Below are positions 53,251-61,045 of a DNA stretch of 64,000 bases, piece after piece; within the stretch, counting starts at the first letter, position 1, and the number at the start of each line of letters is the position of its first letter. The position numbers were made by a program, and so were the translations under genes. Source of the stretch: Salinibacterium amurskyense (lineage in GTDB: Bacteria > Actinomycetota > Actinomycetes > Actinomycetales > Microbacteriaceae); contig NZ_PGFH01000001.1 of the NCBI RefSeq assembly GCF_002797685.1, forward strand, positions 1,302,001 to 1,366,000. Reading direction: 5' to 3'. The notes beneath the pieces are model-generated. The model was not told the DNA's origin. It worked only from the letters and a program-made list of their open reading frames with translations, and ran no database searches.

Positions 53251-56061
53251 ATGGTGAATGAAAGCGATAAGTCGAAAGAAGTTCCGAAGAAGAAGGGCCT
53301 GTTTGGCCGTATTCTTCCCTCATCCAAGGCAGCGGTAGAGAAGCCTGTGGCGCAGACGCCTCAGGTTGAGACTCCCGCGGTTGTGGAGGCTCCGGCCGCC
53401 ACACCGGCAGCTGCAGAGGCTCCCGCCGCGGCGCGCGAACCTCGCGCAGCCAAGTCGACGCAGCGTCCCGCCGCGAAGACTGCGAGCCAGCACCTCGGTC
53501 TCGAAGTTCCGGATGCCGTTACGGGCATGAAGGCGGATGCTGCGGCATCCGACTCTTCCGCTGCTTCCGCAGCGAAGGCCGACAAGAAGTCTGATTCTGA
53601 AGCACCTGCTCGCTCGCGTTCGCGTAAGAGCACCGCGCCCAAGAAGTCGACGGATGACGCCAAGGCTGCCAAGGCCACTAAGGCTCCCGCCGCTGCATTG
53701 ACTCCGACGTCGACCACGTCGCTGCTCTTCCAGGCCCCTGACCTTCCCGATCTTCCGGAGCGCGCACCTCGTTCGCGCAACGACAACGGTTCCAACGGCG
53801 ATAACCGCAATAGTGACAACCGCGACAACCGCGACAGCCGCGACAACGACAACGGCAACAACGATGAGGCCGGCAACGTGCGTCGTCGTTCGCGTCGTCG
53901 TTCCGGCGAAGATGCTCGTCCCGGCGACGAGTCGCCCAACACAGTGGTTCGGGTACGCCAGCCGCGCAAGCAGGCTGAGCCCAGCAACGAACCCACTCGT
54001 GTCAAGGGGTCAACGCGCCTCGAGGCTAAGAAGCAGCGCCGCCGTGATGGTCGCGATGCTGGTCGTCGTCGTCCCGTTGTCACCGAGAGCGAGTTCCTCG
54101 CGCGCCGTGAAAGCGTTGACCGCGTTATGGTGGTCCGCTCAAAGTTTGACCGCATCCAGATTGCCGTTCTTGAAGACGGCGTTCTCGTGGAGCACTACGT
54201 CGCTAAGGCGCAGGACGCCAGCCTCATCGGCAACGTGTACCTCGGTCGTGTTCAGAACGTTCTGCCGAGCATGGAAGCAGCGTTCGTTGACATCGGGCGC
54301 GGCCGCAACGCTGTGCTCTACTCGGGTGAAGTTGACTGGGATGCCGCGGCGGAGAACTCCGCTGACGGCAAGCCGCAGGCTCGTCGCATTGAGCTCGCGC
54401 TCAAGCCTGGCGACCGCGTGCTCGTTCAGGTCACTAAAGACCCCGTAGGTCACAAGGGTGCGCGACTCACGAGCCAGGTTTCCTTGCCCGGCCGCTACCT
54501 CGTCTATGTGCCGAACGGTTCAATGAGTGGCATTAGCCGCAAGCTGCCCGACACCGAGCGTTCGCGTCTCAAGAAGATCCTCAAGGGTGTTCTGCCCGAG
54601 AACGTCGGCGTTATCGTGCGTACGGCAGCTGAGGGTGCCACTGAAGAGCAGTTGACCCTCGATGTCAGCCGCCTCACCGAGCAGTGGTCAGACATCAGCA
54701 CTCAGGTCGAGAAGGCACAGGCTCCGGCGCTGCTGCACTCCGAGCCCGATCTGCTCATCAAGATCATCCGCGATGTCTTCAACGAAGATTTCCACAAGCT
54801 CGTCATCGAAGGTGCCGACGCTCGTAAGACGATCGAAAGCTACGTTCGTTCCGTTGCGCCCGACCTCGTTGATCGCCTTCAGGCGCACGAGAGCTCGGTT
54901 GACTCCTTCGAGGAGTACCGCGTCTCCGAGCAGATCGAGAAGGCGCTTGACCGCAAGGTTTGGCTGCCCTCGGGTGGTTCGCTCGTGATCGACCGCACCG
55001 AAGCGATGACGGTCGTTGACGTCAACACGGGCAAGTTCGTCGGCTCCGGCGGAAACCTCGAAGAGACCGTCACGAAGAACAACGTGGAGGCCGCTGAAGA
55101 GATCGTTCGCCAGCTGCGTCTGCGCGACATCGGTGGAATCATCGTTGTCGACTTCATCGACATGGTTTTGGAATCCAACCGCGACCTCGTGTTGCGCCGC
55201 CTCGTCGAGTGCTTGAGCCGTGACCGCACGAAGCACCAGGTTGCCGAAGTTACGTCGCTCGGTCTGGTTCAGATGACGCGTAAGAAGCTCGGCCTCGGCC
55301 TGCTCGAAACGTTCAGCGAGAACTGTGAAGTGTGCGCTGGCCGTGGTGTCATCGTTCACCACGACCCCGTATCGAAGCACCGTTCGCAGCCGACCCAAAA
55401 CGAACAGTCCGGCAGCGGTCGCCGTGGTCGTAACCGTGGCGGTAACAATAACTCCGGTGGCTCGAACAACAACGGTTCCGGCAACTCCGGCTCCAATGGC
55501 AATGGCAACGGCAACGGAGGTTCGAACGCTCAGCAGTCGAACGGCTCCGCGAAGGCGGCCGCGACTCCGGCAACAGGTGCCAGCAACGGTACCCACGCCA
55601 TCACCGAAGACGTTCGTAACGCCCTCGCCCGGGTTGCTGCCAGCACGGTCGTTCCCGTAGTGGAGAACGGCACGGATGCTCCGGCCGCCGATTCCGCAGC
55701 GAAGAGCGCCGCACCCGCAGCAGAAGCCGCGACCACTTCGGCGCCTGAGCCGAAGAAGTCGCGCCGCAGCAAGAGCGGCAAGCAGACGAGCAAGTCGGCA
55801 TCGCCGTCGCAGGATGCAGCGGAGCCAGCAGCTGCTGCGGCCCCCGCTGACGAGCCTGCAGTAGCGATTCTCGACATCCCGATCACGAAGACTGAGAAGG
55901 CTGCTCCCAAAATAAGCACGCACGACGCGGAGCAGATTCTGGGATCGGTTCTTGAGGCTCTTCCCGAGCCCAAGCAGCCCGGCCACGGCCGTGCTCGCGG
56001 ATCGCGTCGCGCCAGCAGCCAGGGCAAGATCGTCAACGCAACTCCCAGCGACGACAACTAG
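53251..56061 (+). CDS. rne: Ribonuclease E/G family protein
   Basis: 936 residues from ATG 53251. An RNase E-like core spans about 300-710: the S1 domain opens with IGNVYLGRVQNVLPSMEAAFVDIG, Mg-binding aspartates fit D590 (VVDVNTG) and D634 (VVDFID), and the Zn-link is C692/C695 (CEVCAGRG). The core is enclosed by low-complexity regions: residues 1-290 are Ala/Pro/Lys then Asn/Asp/Arg-rich, and 705-936 are Gly/Asn-rich then Ala/Pro-rich. These tails probably hold RNA and degradosome partners. The enzyme processes rRNA, tRNA and mRNA. Some actinobacteria call it RNase ES. Confidence 0.96.
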   Translation: MVNESDKSKEVPKKKGLFGRILPSSKAAVEKPVAQTPQVETPAVVEAPAATPAAAEAPAAAREPRAAKSTQRPAAKTASQHLGLEVPDAVTGMKADAAASDSSAASAAKADKKSDSEAPARSRSRKSTAPKKSTDDAKAAKATKAPAAALTPTSTTSLLFQAPDLPDLPERAPRSRNDNGSNGDNRNSDNRDNRDSRDNDNGNNDEAGNVRRRSRRRSGEDARPGDESPNTVVRVRQPRKQAEPSNEPTRVKGSTRLEAKKQRRRDGRDAGRRRPVVTESEFLARRESVDRVMVVRSKFDRIQIAVLEDGVLVEHYVAKAQDASLIGNVYLGRVQNVLPSMEAAFVDIGRGRNAVLYSGEVDWDAAAENSADGKPQARRIELALKPGDRVLVQVTKDPVGHKGARLTSQVSLPGRYLVYVPNGSMSGISRKLPDTERSRLKKILKGVLPENVGVIVRTAAEGATEEQLTLDVSRLTEQWSDISTQVEKAQAPALLHSEPDLLIKIIRDVFNEDFHKLVIEGADARKTIESYVRSVAPDLVDRLQAHESSVDSFEEYRVSEQIEKALDRKVWLPSGGSLVIDRTEAMTVVDVNTGKFVGSGGNLEETVTKNNVEAAEEIVRQLRLRDIGGIIVVDFIDMVLESNRDLVLRRLVECLSRDRTKHQVAEVTSLGLVQMTRKKLGLGLLETFSENCEVCAGRGVIVHHDPVSKHRSQPTQNEQSGSGRRGRNRGGNNNSGGSNNNGSGNSGSNGNGNGNGGSNAQQSNGSAKAAATPATGASNGTHAITEDVRNALARVAASTVVPVVENGTDAPAADSAAKSAAPAAEAATTSAPEPKKSRRSKSGKQTSKSASPSQDAAEPAAAAAPADEPAVAILDIPITKTEKAAPKISTHDAEQILGSVLEALPEPKQPGHGRARGSRRASSQGKIVNATPSDDN

Positions 56062-56098
56062 CTCGTCGCTTCTCGGCTCCGTGACAGTTTCGAGTTTG

Positions 56099-56104
56099 TA
56101 AGGT
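56099..56104 (+). promoter_or_regulatory. -10 element of the UPF0718 permease gene (leaderless)
   Basis: TAAGGT ends 6 nt before the GTG at 56111, with no ribosome binding site between. Confidence 0.5.
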
Positions 56105-56110
56105 TATTCC

Positions 56111-57157
56111 GTGACCACCACTGTGCCAGCGAGCGTCGATGAGCATCATCAGCATGATCATCGACCTCGCCGCTCCCGCAACCGCTGGTTGTGGTTGGCG
56201 ATCGGCACGCTGGGGGTCGCGGGTATCCTCGGCCTTCGCGCGTTCACCGGCGCGCAAGACTCGTTCGGCGTTCCGGGGCTCACTGCAGACCTACTGACGC
56301 TCGCGACGAGCGTCATTATCGAGTCGTTGCCCTTTGTGGTGCTCGGTATTGCGCTGTCGATCGTCGTTCAGGCGTGGCTTCCGGATGATCTGCTCATGCG
56401 ATATCTGCCGAACAGCCCCGTGCTTCGTCGCGCTGCGATCTCGATGTTCGGGATTGCCTTGCCCGTGTGCGAGTGCGGAAACGTTCCTCTCGCCCGCGGG
56501 CTCGTGATGAAGGGCTTCACTGTTCCCGAGTCAATGACATTCTTGCTCGCGGCACCCATCATCAATCCAATTACCATCGTCACCACTCATCAGGCGTTCG
56601 GTTTTGACGACGGCATTCTGGTCGGCCGTATTCTCGGTGGGCTCGCTATCGCCAACATCGTCGGTTGGCTCTTCAGCCTTCACCCGCAGCCCAATTCGTT
56701 GCTCACGGACCGGTTCGCCGCTCAGTGCGCTGCGGGCTCGCATGAACACCGCCAGTCGCGCTCAGAGAAAAGTCTCGATATCTTCATGCGGGAGTCGAGT
56801 GTGCTGATGCCCGCCGTCTTTATCGGCTCGCTTATCGCCGGCGCCATTCAAGTGGCTGTTCCTCGAGACGTTCTTGTCTCACTCGGTAGCAACCCGCTGT
56901 GGTCGATTCTCGCGATGATGCTTCTCGCCTTTGTCATCTCGGTGTGTTCGAGCGTTGACGCCTTCTTTATTCTTCCGTTCGCGAGCACCTTCATGCCCGG
57001 TTCAATCGTGACGTTCCTCGTATTCGGCCCGATCATCGACATCAAGATGCTCGCGATCATGCGCACGACGTTCCCGGGCAAGGTCCTTCTGCAGCTGTCT
57101 CTCGTCGTCGCGCTCATGAGCGCCCTGATCGGGTTGGTGATCAACTATGTGGCCTAG
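56111..57157 (+). CDS. Permease of the UPF0718 / DUF318 (YraQ) family
   Basis: 348 residues from GTG. A His-rich start (DEHHQHDHRPRR) precedes eight or so helices. The family signature PVCECGNVPLARGLVMKG follows near 118-135, with APIINPITIV in the next loop and the mirror motif ISVCSSVDAFF near 275. These are efflux or uptake systems for metals or arsenic species. The His-rich tail and pairing with a TIGR03943 protein, as in B. subtilis YcgR/YcgQ, suggest zinc or another divalent metal. Confidence 0.88.
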   Translation: MTTTVPASVDEHHQHDHRPRRSRNRWLWLAIGTLGVAGILGLRAFTGAQDSFGVPGLTADLLTLATSVIIESLPFVVLGIALSIVVQAWLPDDLLMRYLPNSPVLRRAAISMFGIALPVCECGNVPLARGLVMKGFTVPESMTFLLAAPIINPITIVTTHQAFGFDDGILVGRILGGLAIANIVGWLFSLHPQPNSLLTDRFAAQCAAGSHEHRQSRSEKSLDIFMRESSVLMPAVFIGSLIAGAIQVAVPRDVLVSLGSNPLWSILAMMLLAFVISVCSSVDAFFILPFASTFMPGSIVTFLVFGPIIDIKMLAIMRTTFPGKVLLQLSLVVALMSALIGLVINYVA

Positions 57158-57896
57158 TCTTCAACGCTGGTGGGGCGTCATCCTGATCCTGGTGGCAGTG
57201 TGCGCCACTGTCTGGCTTGGCGTGACCCAGCAGCTCGTTCTCTATATTCACCCCCGCTACGTGGTCTTCACCGTCGTGATGGCGGGCATCGCGCTGGTTC
57301 TCGGTGTTCTCAGCATCGCAGTGCGCCCTGCGGACACCGAAGGCTCCGCACCACGGCGCGGGTGGTCGCGTGTCGTGGGGGGATTAGCGCTGCTGCTCTC
57401 TGGTGCCGTCGCCCTCACGCTCGTTCTCATTCCGCCGACAACGCTCTCGAGCGCAACCGCGAGTCAGCGTGACATCGTGGGCTCCACGGTGGGCAGCGAC
57501 AGCCAAAATGTGGATGAGGTAGAGAACGCCGACGACGAACTGCTCGCGAGTTTTACCGTCGTGGACTGGGCCTCGCTGCTTCGTCAGACGAGTGACCCGA
57601 GCTTCTACGCGAACAAGACAGCGGATCTCGTCGGGTTCATCACAGCGAGCGAGGACGACCCGAGCAACATCTTCTACCTCTCGCGGTTCACCGTGACCTG
57701 CTGCGCCGTTGACGCCCAGCCCACCGGAGTTGCGGTGTACGCACCAGAGTGGCAGAACGAGTTCGAGGTCGATGGGTGGATTGAGGTTACGGGTTCGTTC
57801 GAGACCAACCCCAGTTCCCGCAGTGATCTGCCCCTCGTGCTGGTTCCGGAGACAATGACTGCAGTGGAGCGGCCCAGTGAGCCATATCTCTATTAG
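57147..57896 (+). CDS. TIGR03943-family partner protein of the permease
   Basis: 249 residues from ATG 57147, overlapping the permease stop by 11 nt. Two N-terminal helices with the motif YIHPRYVVFTVVMAG, a third at about 75-95, then an outer domain. That domain has DFVGFITAS-like LVGFITASEDDPSN, FTVTCCAVDAQPTGV with a vicinal Cys pair, and EVDGWIEVTGSF. The Cys pair is a likely metal or redox site. It probably gives specificity to the permease. Confidence 0.88.
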   Translation: MWPSLQRWWGVILILVAVCATVWLGVTQQLVLYIHPRYVVFTVVMAGIALVLGVLSIAVRPADTEGSAPRRGWSRVVGGLALLLSGAVALTLVLIPPTTLSSATASQRDIVGSTVGSDSQNVDEVENADDELLASFTVVDWASLLRQTSDPSFYANKTADLVGFITASEDDPSNIFYLSRFTVTCCAVDAQPTGVAVYAPEWQNEFEVDGWIEVTGSFETNPSSRSDLPLVLVPETMTAVERPSEPYLY

Positions 57897-59280
57897 CGCG
57901 CCGCCTCCCGAAGCGGCCAACAGCATGCGATCGTTCCGCCGCACTTTTGTGTTGACCTCGGTCATTCTTGTAGTGCTGTGTGGCATCTTCTTGGCTTTGG
58001 GCTACCTTCAGGGTCCCAAACTCTCAAGTGCGCAGGTCGACGCGGATGCCGTAGTCACGTCGTCCGATCAAACCTTGCGGTTGTTTGCCAATCAGGCCAT
58101 CGCTGCCGTCGATCCGGCTGCGGTCACGGTCGAGCCGGCGATCGACGCCACCGCATCGAGCGAGGGAGACCTCATTTCGGTGCAGTTCGGTCAAGCGCTC
58201 GACTACAACACGGAGTACACCGTGAGCGTGGAGGGCGTCACGACTCTGTCGGGAGGCCCCGAGTCGACGCTGACGTACTCGTTCACGACGGGGGAGCCGG
58301 AGCTCTACTACCTCGACCGTGGCGAGCCCAACGACGAGATCATTCGCACGGGGCTCACGTCTCAAGACCGCACGGTGGTGTTCGCTGGCGTGGGAATCCA
58401 AGAATTTATACCCGTGGGCGATGTCGTTGCGTTCACGACCGCCGCGGCTGATCGCACGGGCACCCTGACGCTAGCGAACCCCGATACCGGGGTGACGGAG
58501 CAAGTGCTGTTGCCCGAGGCCGGTGAGGTTGCCGATTTGGATGCCACACGTTCGGGCTCGCTGTTGGGCTTCACTATTTCGAGTGAAGATCCTGGCCCTA
58601 TCCCCACGATCTCGCACACGCTGTACACGGTTGACCTCGATCGAGGCCGCGATGTGGTTGCCGTCAACGACTTAGACGGTGAGCCGATGCGTGTCACGGG
58701 GTGGCAGTTTGTGCCCGGCACGGCAGAAATCGTGGCAGTGACCACCGAGAGCACGCTGGTGCGCGTCGACACCACGACGGGTCTCATCATTCCGCTCGGC
58801 GGCTACTTCGACTTCGATCGCGTCTCAGCAGACGGTTCTACGGCGATCGTGAACGACACGACAGGCAGTGCGGCCGTAACGCTCGCTGATGGTACCGAGG
58901 TGCGGCTGCATCCTTCACGTATCGACGGCGAACAACCTTTTATCGGTCAAACTGATGCCGATGCAGACGGCAACCTTGTCGCCAAGATGGTGTTGGTGGG
59001 GGAGACCGGGGCGACGTTCAGCAGCGTTCTTGCGTTCGACAACGGCGAGGAGTCGCGCGTTCTTTACCAAACGGTTGGCGACAAGGGCGCCATTCTCGAT
59101 TTTGAGGTTTCGCCGAACAACCAGTTCGTTGCTGTCGAAGTTCAGCCCAACGTGGCGACTCTCGATTCAGACCAATACGTGATGAATCCGCGACCGCAAA
59201 GCACCACAACCTATCTCGTGGAGATTGCCACGGGAGCCGTTACGCGCAGTGTTGAAGGCTTTGGTGCCGTCTGGCGCTAG
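57877..59280 (+). CDS. Membrane-anchored Ig-like/beta-propeller protein of the metal permease operon
   Basis: 467 residues from GTG 57877, 20 nt inside the previous gene. One N-terminal helix (FVLTSVILVVLCGIFLALGYL, near 26-46) anchors it with the rest outside. Residues about 55-140 look like a Big_5 (Ig-like) domain with FGQALDYNTEYTVSVEG. The remainder is repeated beta-blade segments (TVDLDRGRDVVAVNDLDGE, VRVDTTTGLIIPLGG, DFEVSPNNQFVAVE) as in TolB or YncE propellers. Role unknown; the tight overlap links it to the two permease genes. Confidence 0.7.
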   Translation: MSHISISAPPPEAANSMRSFRRTFVLTSVILVVLCGIFLALGYLQGPKLSSAQVDADAVVTSSDQTLRLFANQAIAAVDPAAVTVEPAIDATASSEGDLISVQFGQALDYNTEYTVSVEGVTTLSGGPESTLTYSFTTGEPELYYLDRGEPNDEIIRTGLTSQDRTVVFAGVGIQEFIPVGDVVAFTTAAADRTGTLTLANPDTGVTEQVLLPEAGEVADLDATRSGSLLGFTISSEDPGPIPTISHTLYTVDLDRGRDVVAVNDLDGEPMRVTGWQFVPGTAEIVAVTTESTLVRVDTTTGLIIPLGGYFDFDRVSADGSTAIVNDTTGSAAVTLADGTEVRLHPSRIDGEQPFIGQTDADADGNLVAKMVLVGETGATFSSVLAFDNGEESRVLYQTVGDKGAILDFEVSPNNQFVAVEVQPNVATLDSDQYVMNPRPQSTTTYLVEIATGAVTRSVEGFGAVWR

Positions 59281-59283
59281 ATT
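59278..59283 (+). promoter_or_regulatory. -10 element of the ACT-domain gene (leaderless), overlapping the upstream stop codon
   Basis: TAGATT ends 6 nt before the ATG at 59290. Its TAG is the stop codon of the preceding gene. Confidence 0.5.
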
Positions 59284-59289
59284 CGCTGT

Positions 59290-59691
59290 ATGACCGCTGT
59301 TTCTGATCTCAACGAATTGCTCTCGACCATGGAGCCTCACCTCAACGAGGGCGTCTACGTCTTCGCCACGGTGAAGTCTCTCGCCGACGTCGAGGCGGAG
59401 TCGATCGTGGCGGTCATGCGCGAGACAGAGGGCATGTCAGTCGTACTGTCCGAGGCGGATGCGGTGCGCCAGGGTATCCCGCACGAGTTCCGTTCATCCT
59501 GGATCACTCTCACGGTCACCTCGGCGTTAGAGGCAGTGGGGCTCACGGCAGCGTTCGCGCAGGCTCTCGGTGACGTGCAGATCAGCTGCAACGTGATTGC
59601 CGGGCATCATCACGATCACTTGTTTGTGCCTGTGGAGTCAACGGATGCCGCCCTCGCGGCCCTGCGGTCGCTGCAGTCGACCGCGAACTAA
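59290..59691 (+). CDS. ACT-domain protein
   Basis: 133 residues. The beta-alpha-beta pattern fits paired ACT domains: EGVYVFATVKSLADVEAESIVAVMRE, SSWITLTVTSALEAVGLTAAFAQALG and VQISCNVIAGHHHDHLFVPVESTDAALAAL. Small cytosolic proteins of this type bind amino acids or related ligands; the HHHDH run may bind metal. No catalytic domain is fused, so its target is unknown. Convergent with the DUF4031 gene, 19 nt away. Confidence 0.82.
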   Translation: MTAVSDLNELLSTMEPHLNEGVYVFATVKSLADVEAESIVAVMRETEGMSVVLSEADAVRQGIPHEFRSSWITLTVTSALEAVGLTAAFAQALGDVQISCNVIAGHHHDHLFVPVESTDAALAALRSLQSTAN

Positions 59692-59710
59692 CTTTCGCTC
59701 CCGCCGGCCG

Positions 59711-59983
59711 TTAGTGCGCCGGGCGATCCTTTTGCGCTACCCGCAGGCCGCTGGCTTGGAGGCGATGCACGAACTCTCGCACGCCTACGGGCTCGGCGCC
59801 GAGTGCCACGAGATCGCTCCACATGCGGGCGGGAACGTCGTAGTGATCGAGGTCGAAGCCACGGCGGGGGATACCGGCGCGTTCGGCAAACTCGTGCAGT
59901 TCTTCGAGCGAGGTGTCGCTCACAATGTGCGCCCAGACCGTATCGTGGGCTGGCCAAATGGGCTGGTCAATCAACACGGTCAT
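59711..59983 (-). CDS. DUF4031 protein
   Basis: 90 residues. The whole chain matches the DUF4031 layout: VLIDQPIWPAHDTVWAHIVSD, then EELHEFAERAGIPRRGFDLDHYDVP and a basic end (GVREFVHRLQASGLRV). Function unknown. Conserved W, H and D residues suggest an enzyme fold. TAGGCT (59995-59990) is 6 nt before the ATG, so it is likely leaderless. Confidence 0.88.
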   Translation of the reverse strand: MTVLIDQPIWPAHDTVWAHIVSDTSLEELHEFAERAGIPRRGFDLDHYDVPARMWSDLVALGAEPVGVREFVHRLQASGLRVAQKDRPAH

Positions 59984-59989
59984 AGGTTG

Positions 59990-59995
59990 AGCCTA
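59990..59995 (-). promoter_or_regulatory. -10 element of the DUF4031 gene (leaderless)
   Basis: TAGGCT on the minus strand, 6 nt before the ATG at 59983. Confidence 0.5.
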
Positions 59996-60023
59996 ATTGA
60001 CGGCCAATCTGCAGGCGGAGGTT

Positions 60024-60053
60024 TTGACCCAGTGCCCGTTAGCGGCGTACTAT
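60024..60053 (+). promoter_or_regulatory. rplU promoter P1
   Basis: TTGACC (60024-60029) and TACTAT (60048-60053) with an 18-bp spacer, giving a leader of about 240 nt before rplU. The leader has a palindrome GATCTCCGAGATC near 60085. Confidence 0.65.
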
Positions 60054-60178
60054 TGAACCCGCTGCACCCGAGTTGTGGTTTCGATCTCCGAGATCGTGAC
60101 CAATGTTGGTGTACACGTTCTCGTTTTCGCCGAGTCAAGTTTTGATTGATTCAGTCGAAAGCTACCGCAGCGTGTCGT

Positions 60179-60208
60179 TTGACCGGGAGTGCCCACGTCG
60201 AGTATCGT
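60179..60208 (+). promoter_or_regulatory. rplU promoter P2
   Basis: TTGACC (60179-60184) and TATCGT (60203-60208) with the same 18-bp spacer as P1, giving a leader of about 85 nt. Confidence 0.55.
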
Positions 60209-60297
60209 TGATCCTTGGCGTGTGCTGGGCAAAGCCCGCAGAGATCGCCACAAGCTTCAGTAGTTCTAGCTATTCAATCGTTAAGTAAGGGTCAAAA

Positions 60298-60606
60298 GTG
60301 GTTTACGCAGTTGTGCGCGCCGGTGGGCGGCAGGAGAAGGTAGAGGTCGGCACGATTGTCGTTCTCGACCGCATCGCAGCCGACAAGAACGGCAATGTTG
60401 AGCTCGCTCCAGTTCTGTTCGTTGACGGCGACAAGATCACTCACGACGCTAAGGCGCTTGAGAAGATCAAGGTCGTTGCCGAGGTATTGAACGACGAGCG
60501 CGGTCCCAAGATCGTTATCCAGAAGTTCAAGAACAAGACCGGCTACAAGGTTCGCCAGGGTCACCGTCAAGAACTGACCCGCATCAAGATCACCAGCATC
60601 AAGTAA
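60298..60606 (+). CDS. rplU: 50S ribosomal protein L21
   Basis: 102 residues from GTG. The family landmarks are [16 protein letters not shown] at the start, [12 protein letters not shown] and the C-terminal [20 protein letters not shown] that packs on 23S rRNA. Weak ribosome site AAGG 7-10 nt upstream. L27 follows after 31 nt, the standard order. Confidence 0.98.
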   Translation: MVYAVVRAGGRQEKVEVGTIVVLDRIAADKNGNVELAPVLFVDGDKITHDAKALEKIKVVAEVLNDERGPKIVIQKFKNKTGYKVRQGHRQELTRIKITSIK

Positions 60607-60637
60607 CTGCTGACGGACGTAAAGGACTTCTAGACAG

Positions 60638-60889
60638 ATGGCACATAAAAAGGGCGCAAGCTCCACCCGTAACGGTCGTGACTCCAACGCGCAGCGCCTC
60701 GGCGTAAAGCGCTTCGGCGGCCAAGAGGTTCTCGCCGGCGAGATCATCGTTCGCCAGCGTGGCACCCACTTCCACCCCGGCGTTAACGTCGGTCGTGGCG
60801 GCGACGACACCCTGTTCGCTCTCGCAGCGGGCGCGGTTCAGTTCGGTGCAAAGGGCGGCCGCAAGGTCGTCAACATCGTTTCCGCGTAA
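60638..60889 (+). CDS. rpmA: 50S ribosomal protein L27
   Basis: 83 residues. The N-terminus [17 protein letters not shown] reaches toward the peptidyl-transferase centre; no leader peptide that would need cleavage is present. [11 protein letters not shown] and [10 protein letters not shown] are diagnostic. Together with L21 it belongs to the conserved rplU-rpmA-obg unit. Confidence 0.98.
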   Translation: MAHKKGASSTRNGRDSNAQRLGVKRFGGQEVLAGEIIVRQRGTHFHPGVNVGRGGDDTLFALAAGAVQFGAKGGRKVVNIVSA

Positions 60890-60942
60890 CTTTCCGCGGC
60901 ATAAACTCCGCGTCACCTGCGTGCAGGGGGCGTAAAAGCGAA

Positions 60943-60962
60943 GAGCGAGCTTCGGCTCGCTC
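60943..60962 (+). terminator. Hairpin between rpmA and obg
   Basis: Perfect 8-bp stem (60943-60950, 60955-60962) with a UUCG tetraloop, an unusually stable fold. It has no T-run and probably attenuates or protects rather than stops completely. Confidence 0.6.
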
Positions 60963-60985
60963 TCGCCATTTAAGATGGCAGGCGT

Positions 60986-61007
60986 CTGCTGTCTAAAATG
61001 ACAGCAG
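60986..61007 (+). promoter_or_regulatory. Hairpin in the obg leader
   Basis: Perfect 8-bp arms CTGCTGTC/GACAGCAG with loop TAAAAT, 38 nt before the obg start. Purpose unknown; the loop could be a -10 read as DNA. Confidence 0.4.
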
Positions 61008-61045
61008 AATATTTTCAGTAGCTCACGAGAACAGGAGGAACCATC

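Noticed and set aside
53058-53327. 89-residue minus-strand ORF upstream of rne
   Set aside because: Overlaps the rne start and leader, with no recognisable content.
53790-53870. Short tandem DNA repeats (GACAACCGC units) that might look like a CRISPR or VNTR
   Set aside because: They are in-frame Asn/Asp/Arg repeats within rne, without spacers.
55425-55540. Asn/Gly repeat block resembling a satellite
   Set aside because: It is the in-frame low-complexity tail of rne.
54688-55986. 432-residue minus-strand ORF antisense to rne
   Set aside because: Arg/Val-rich shadow of the RNase core.
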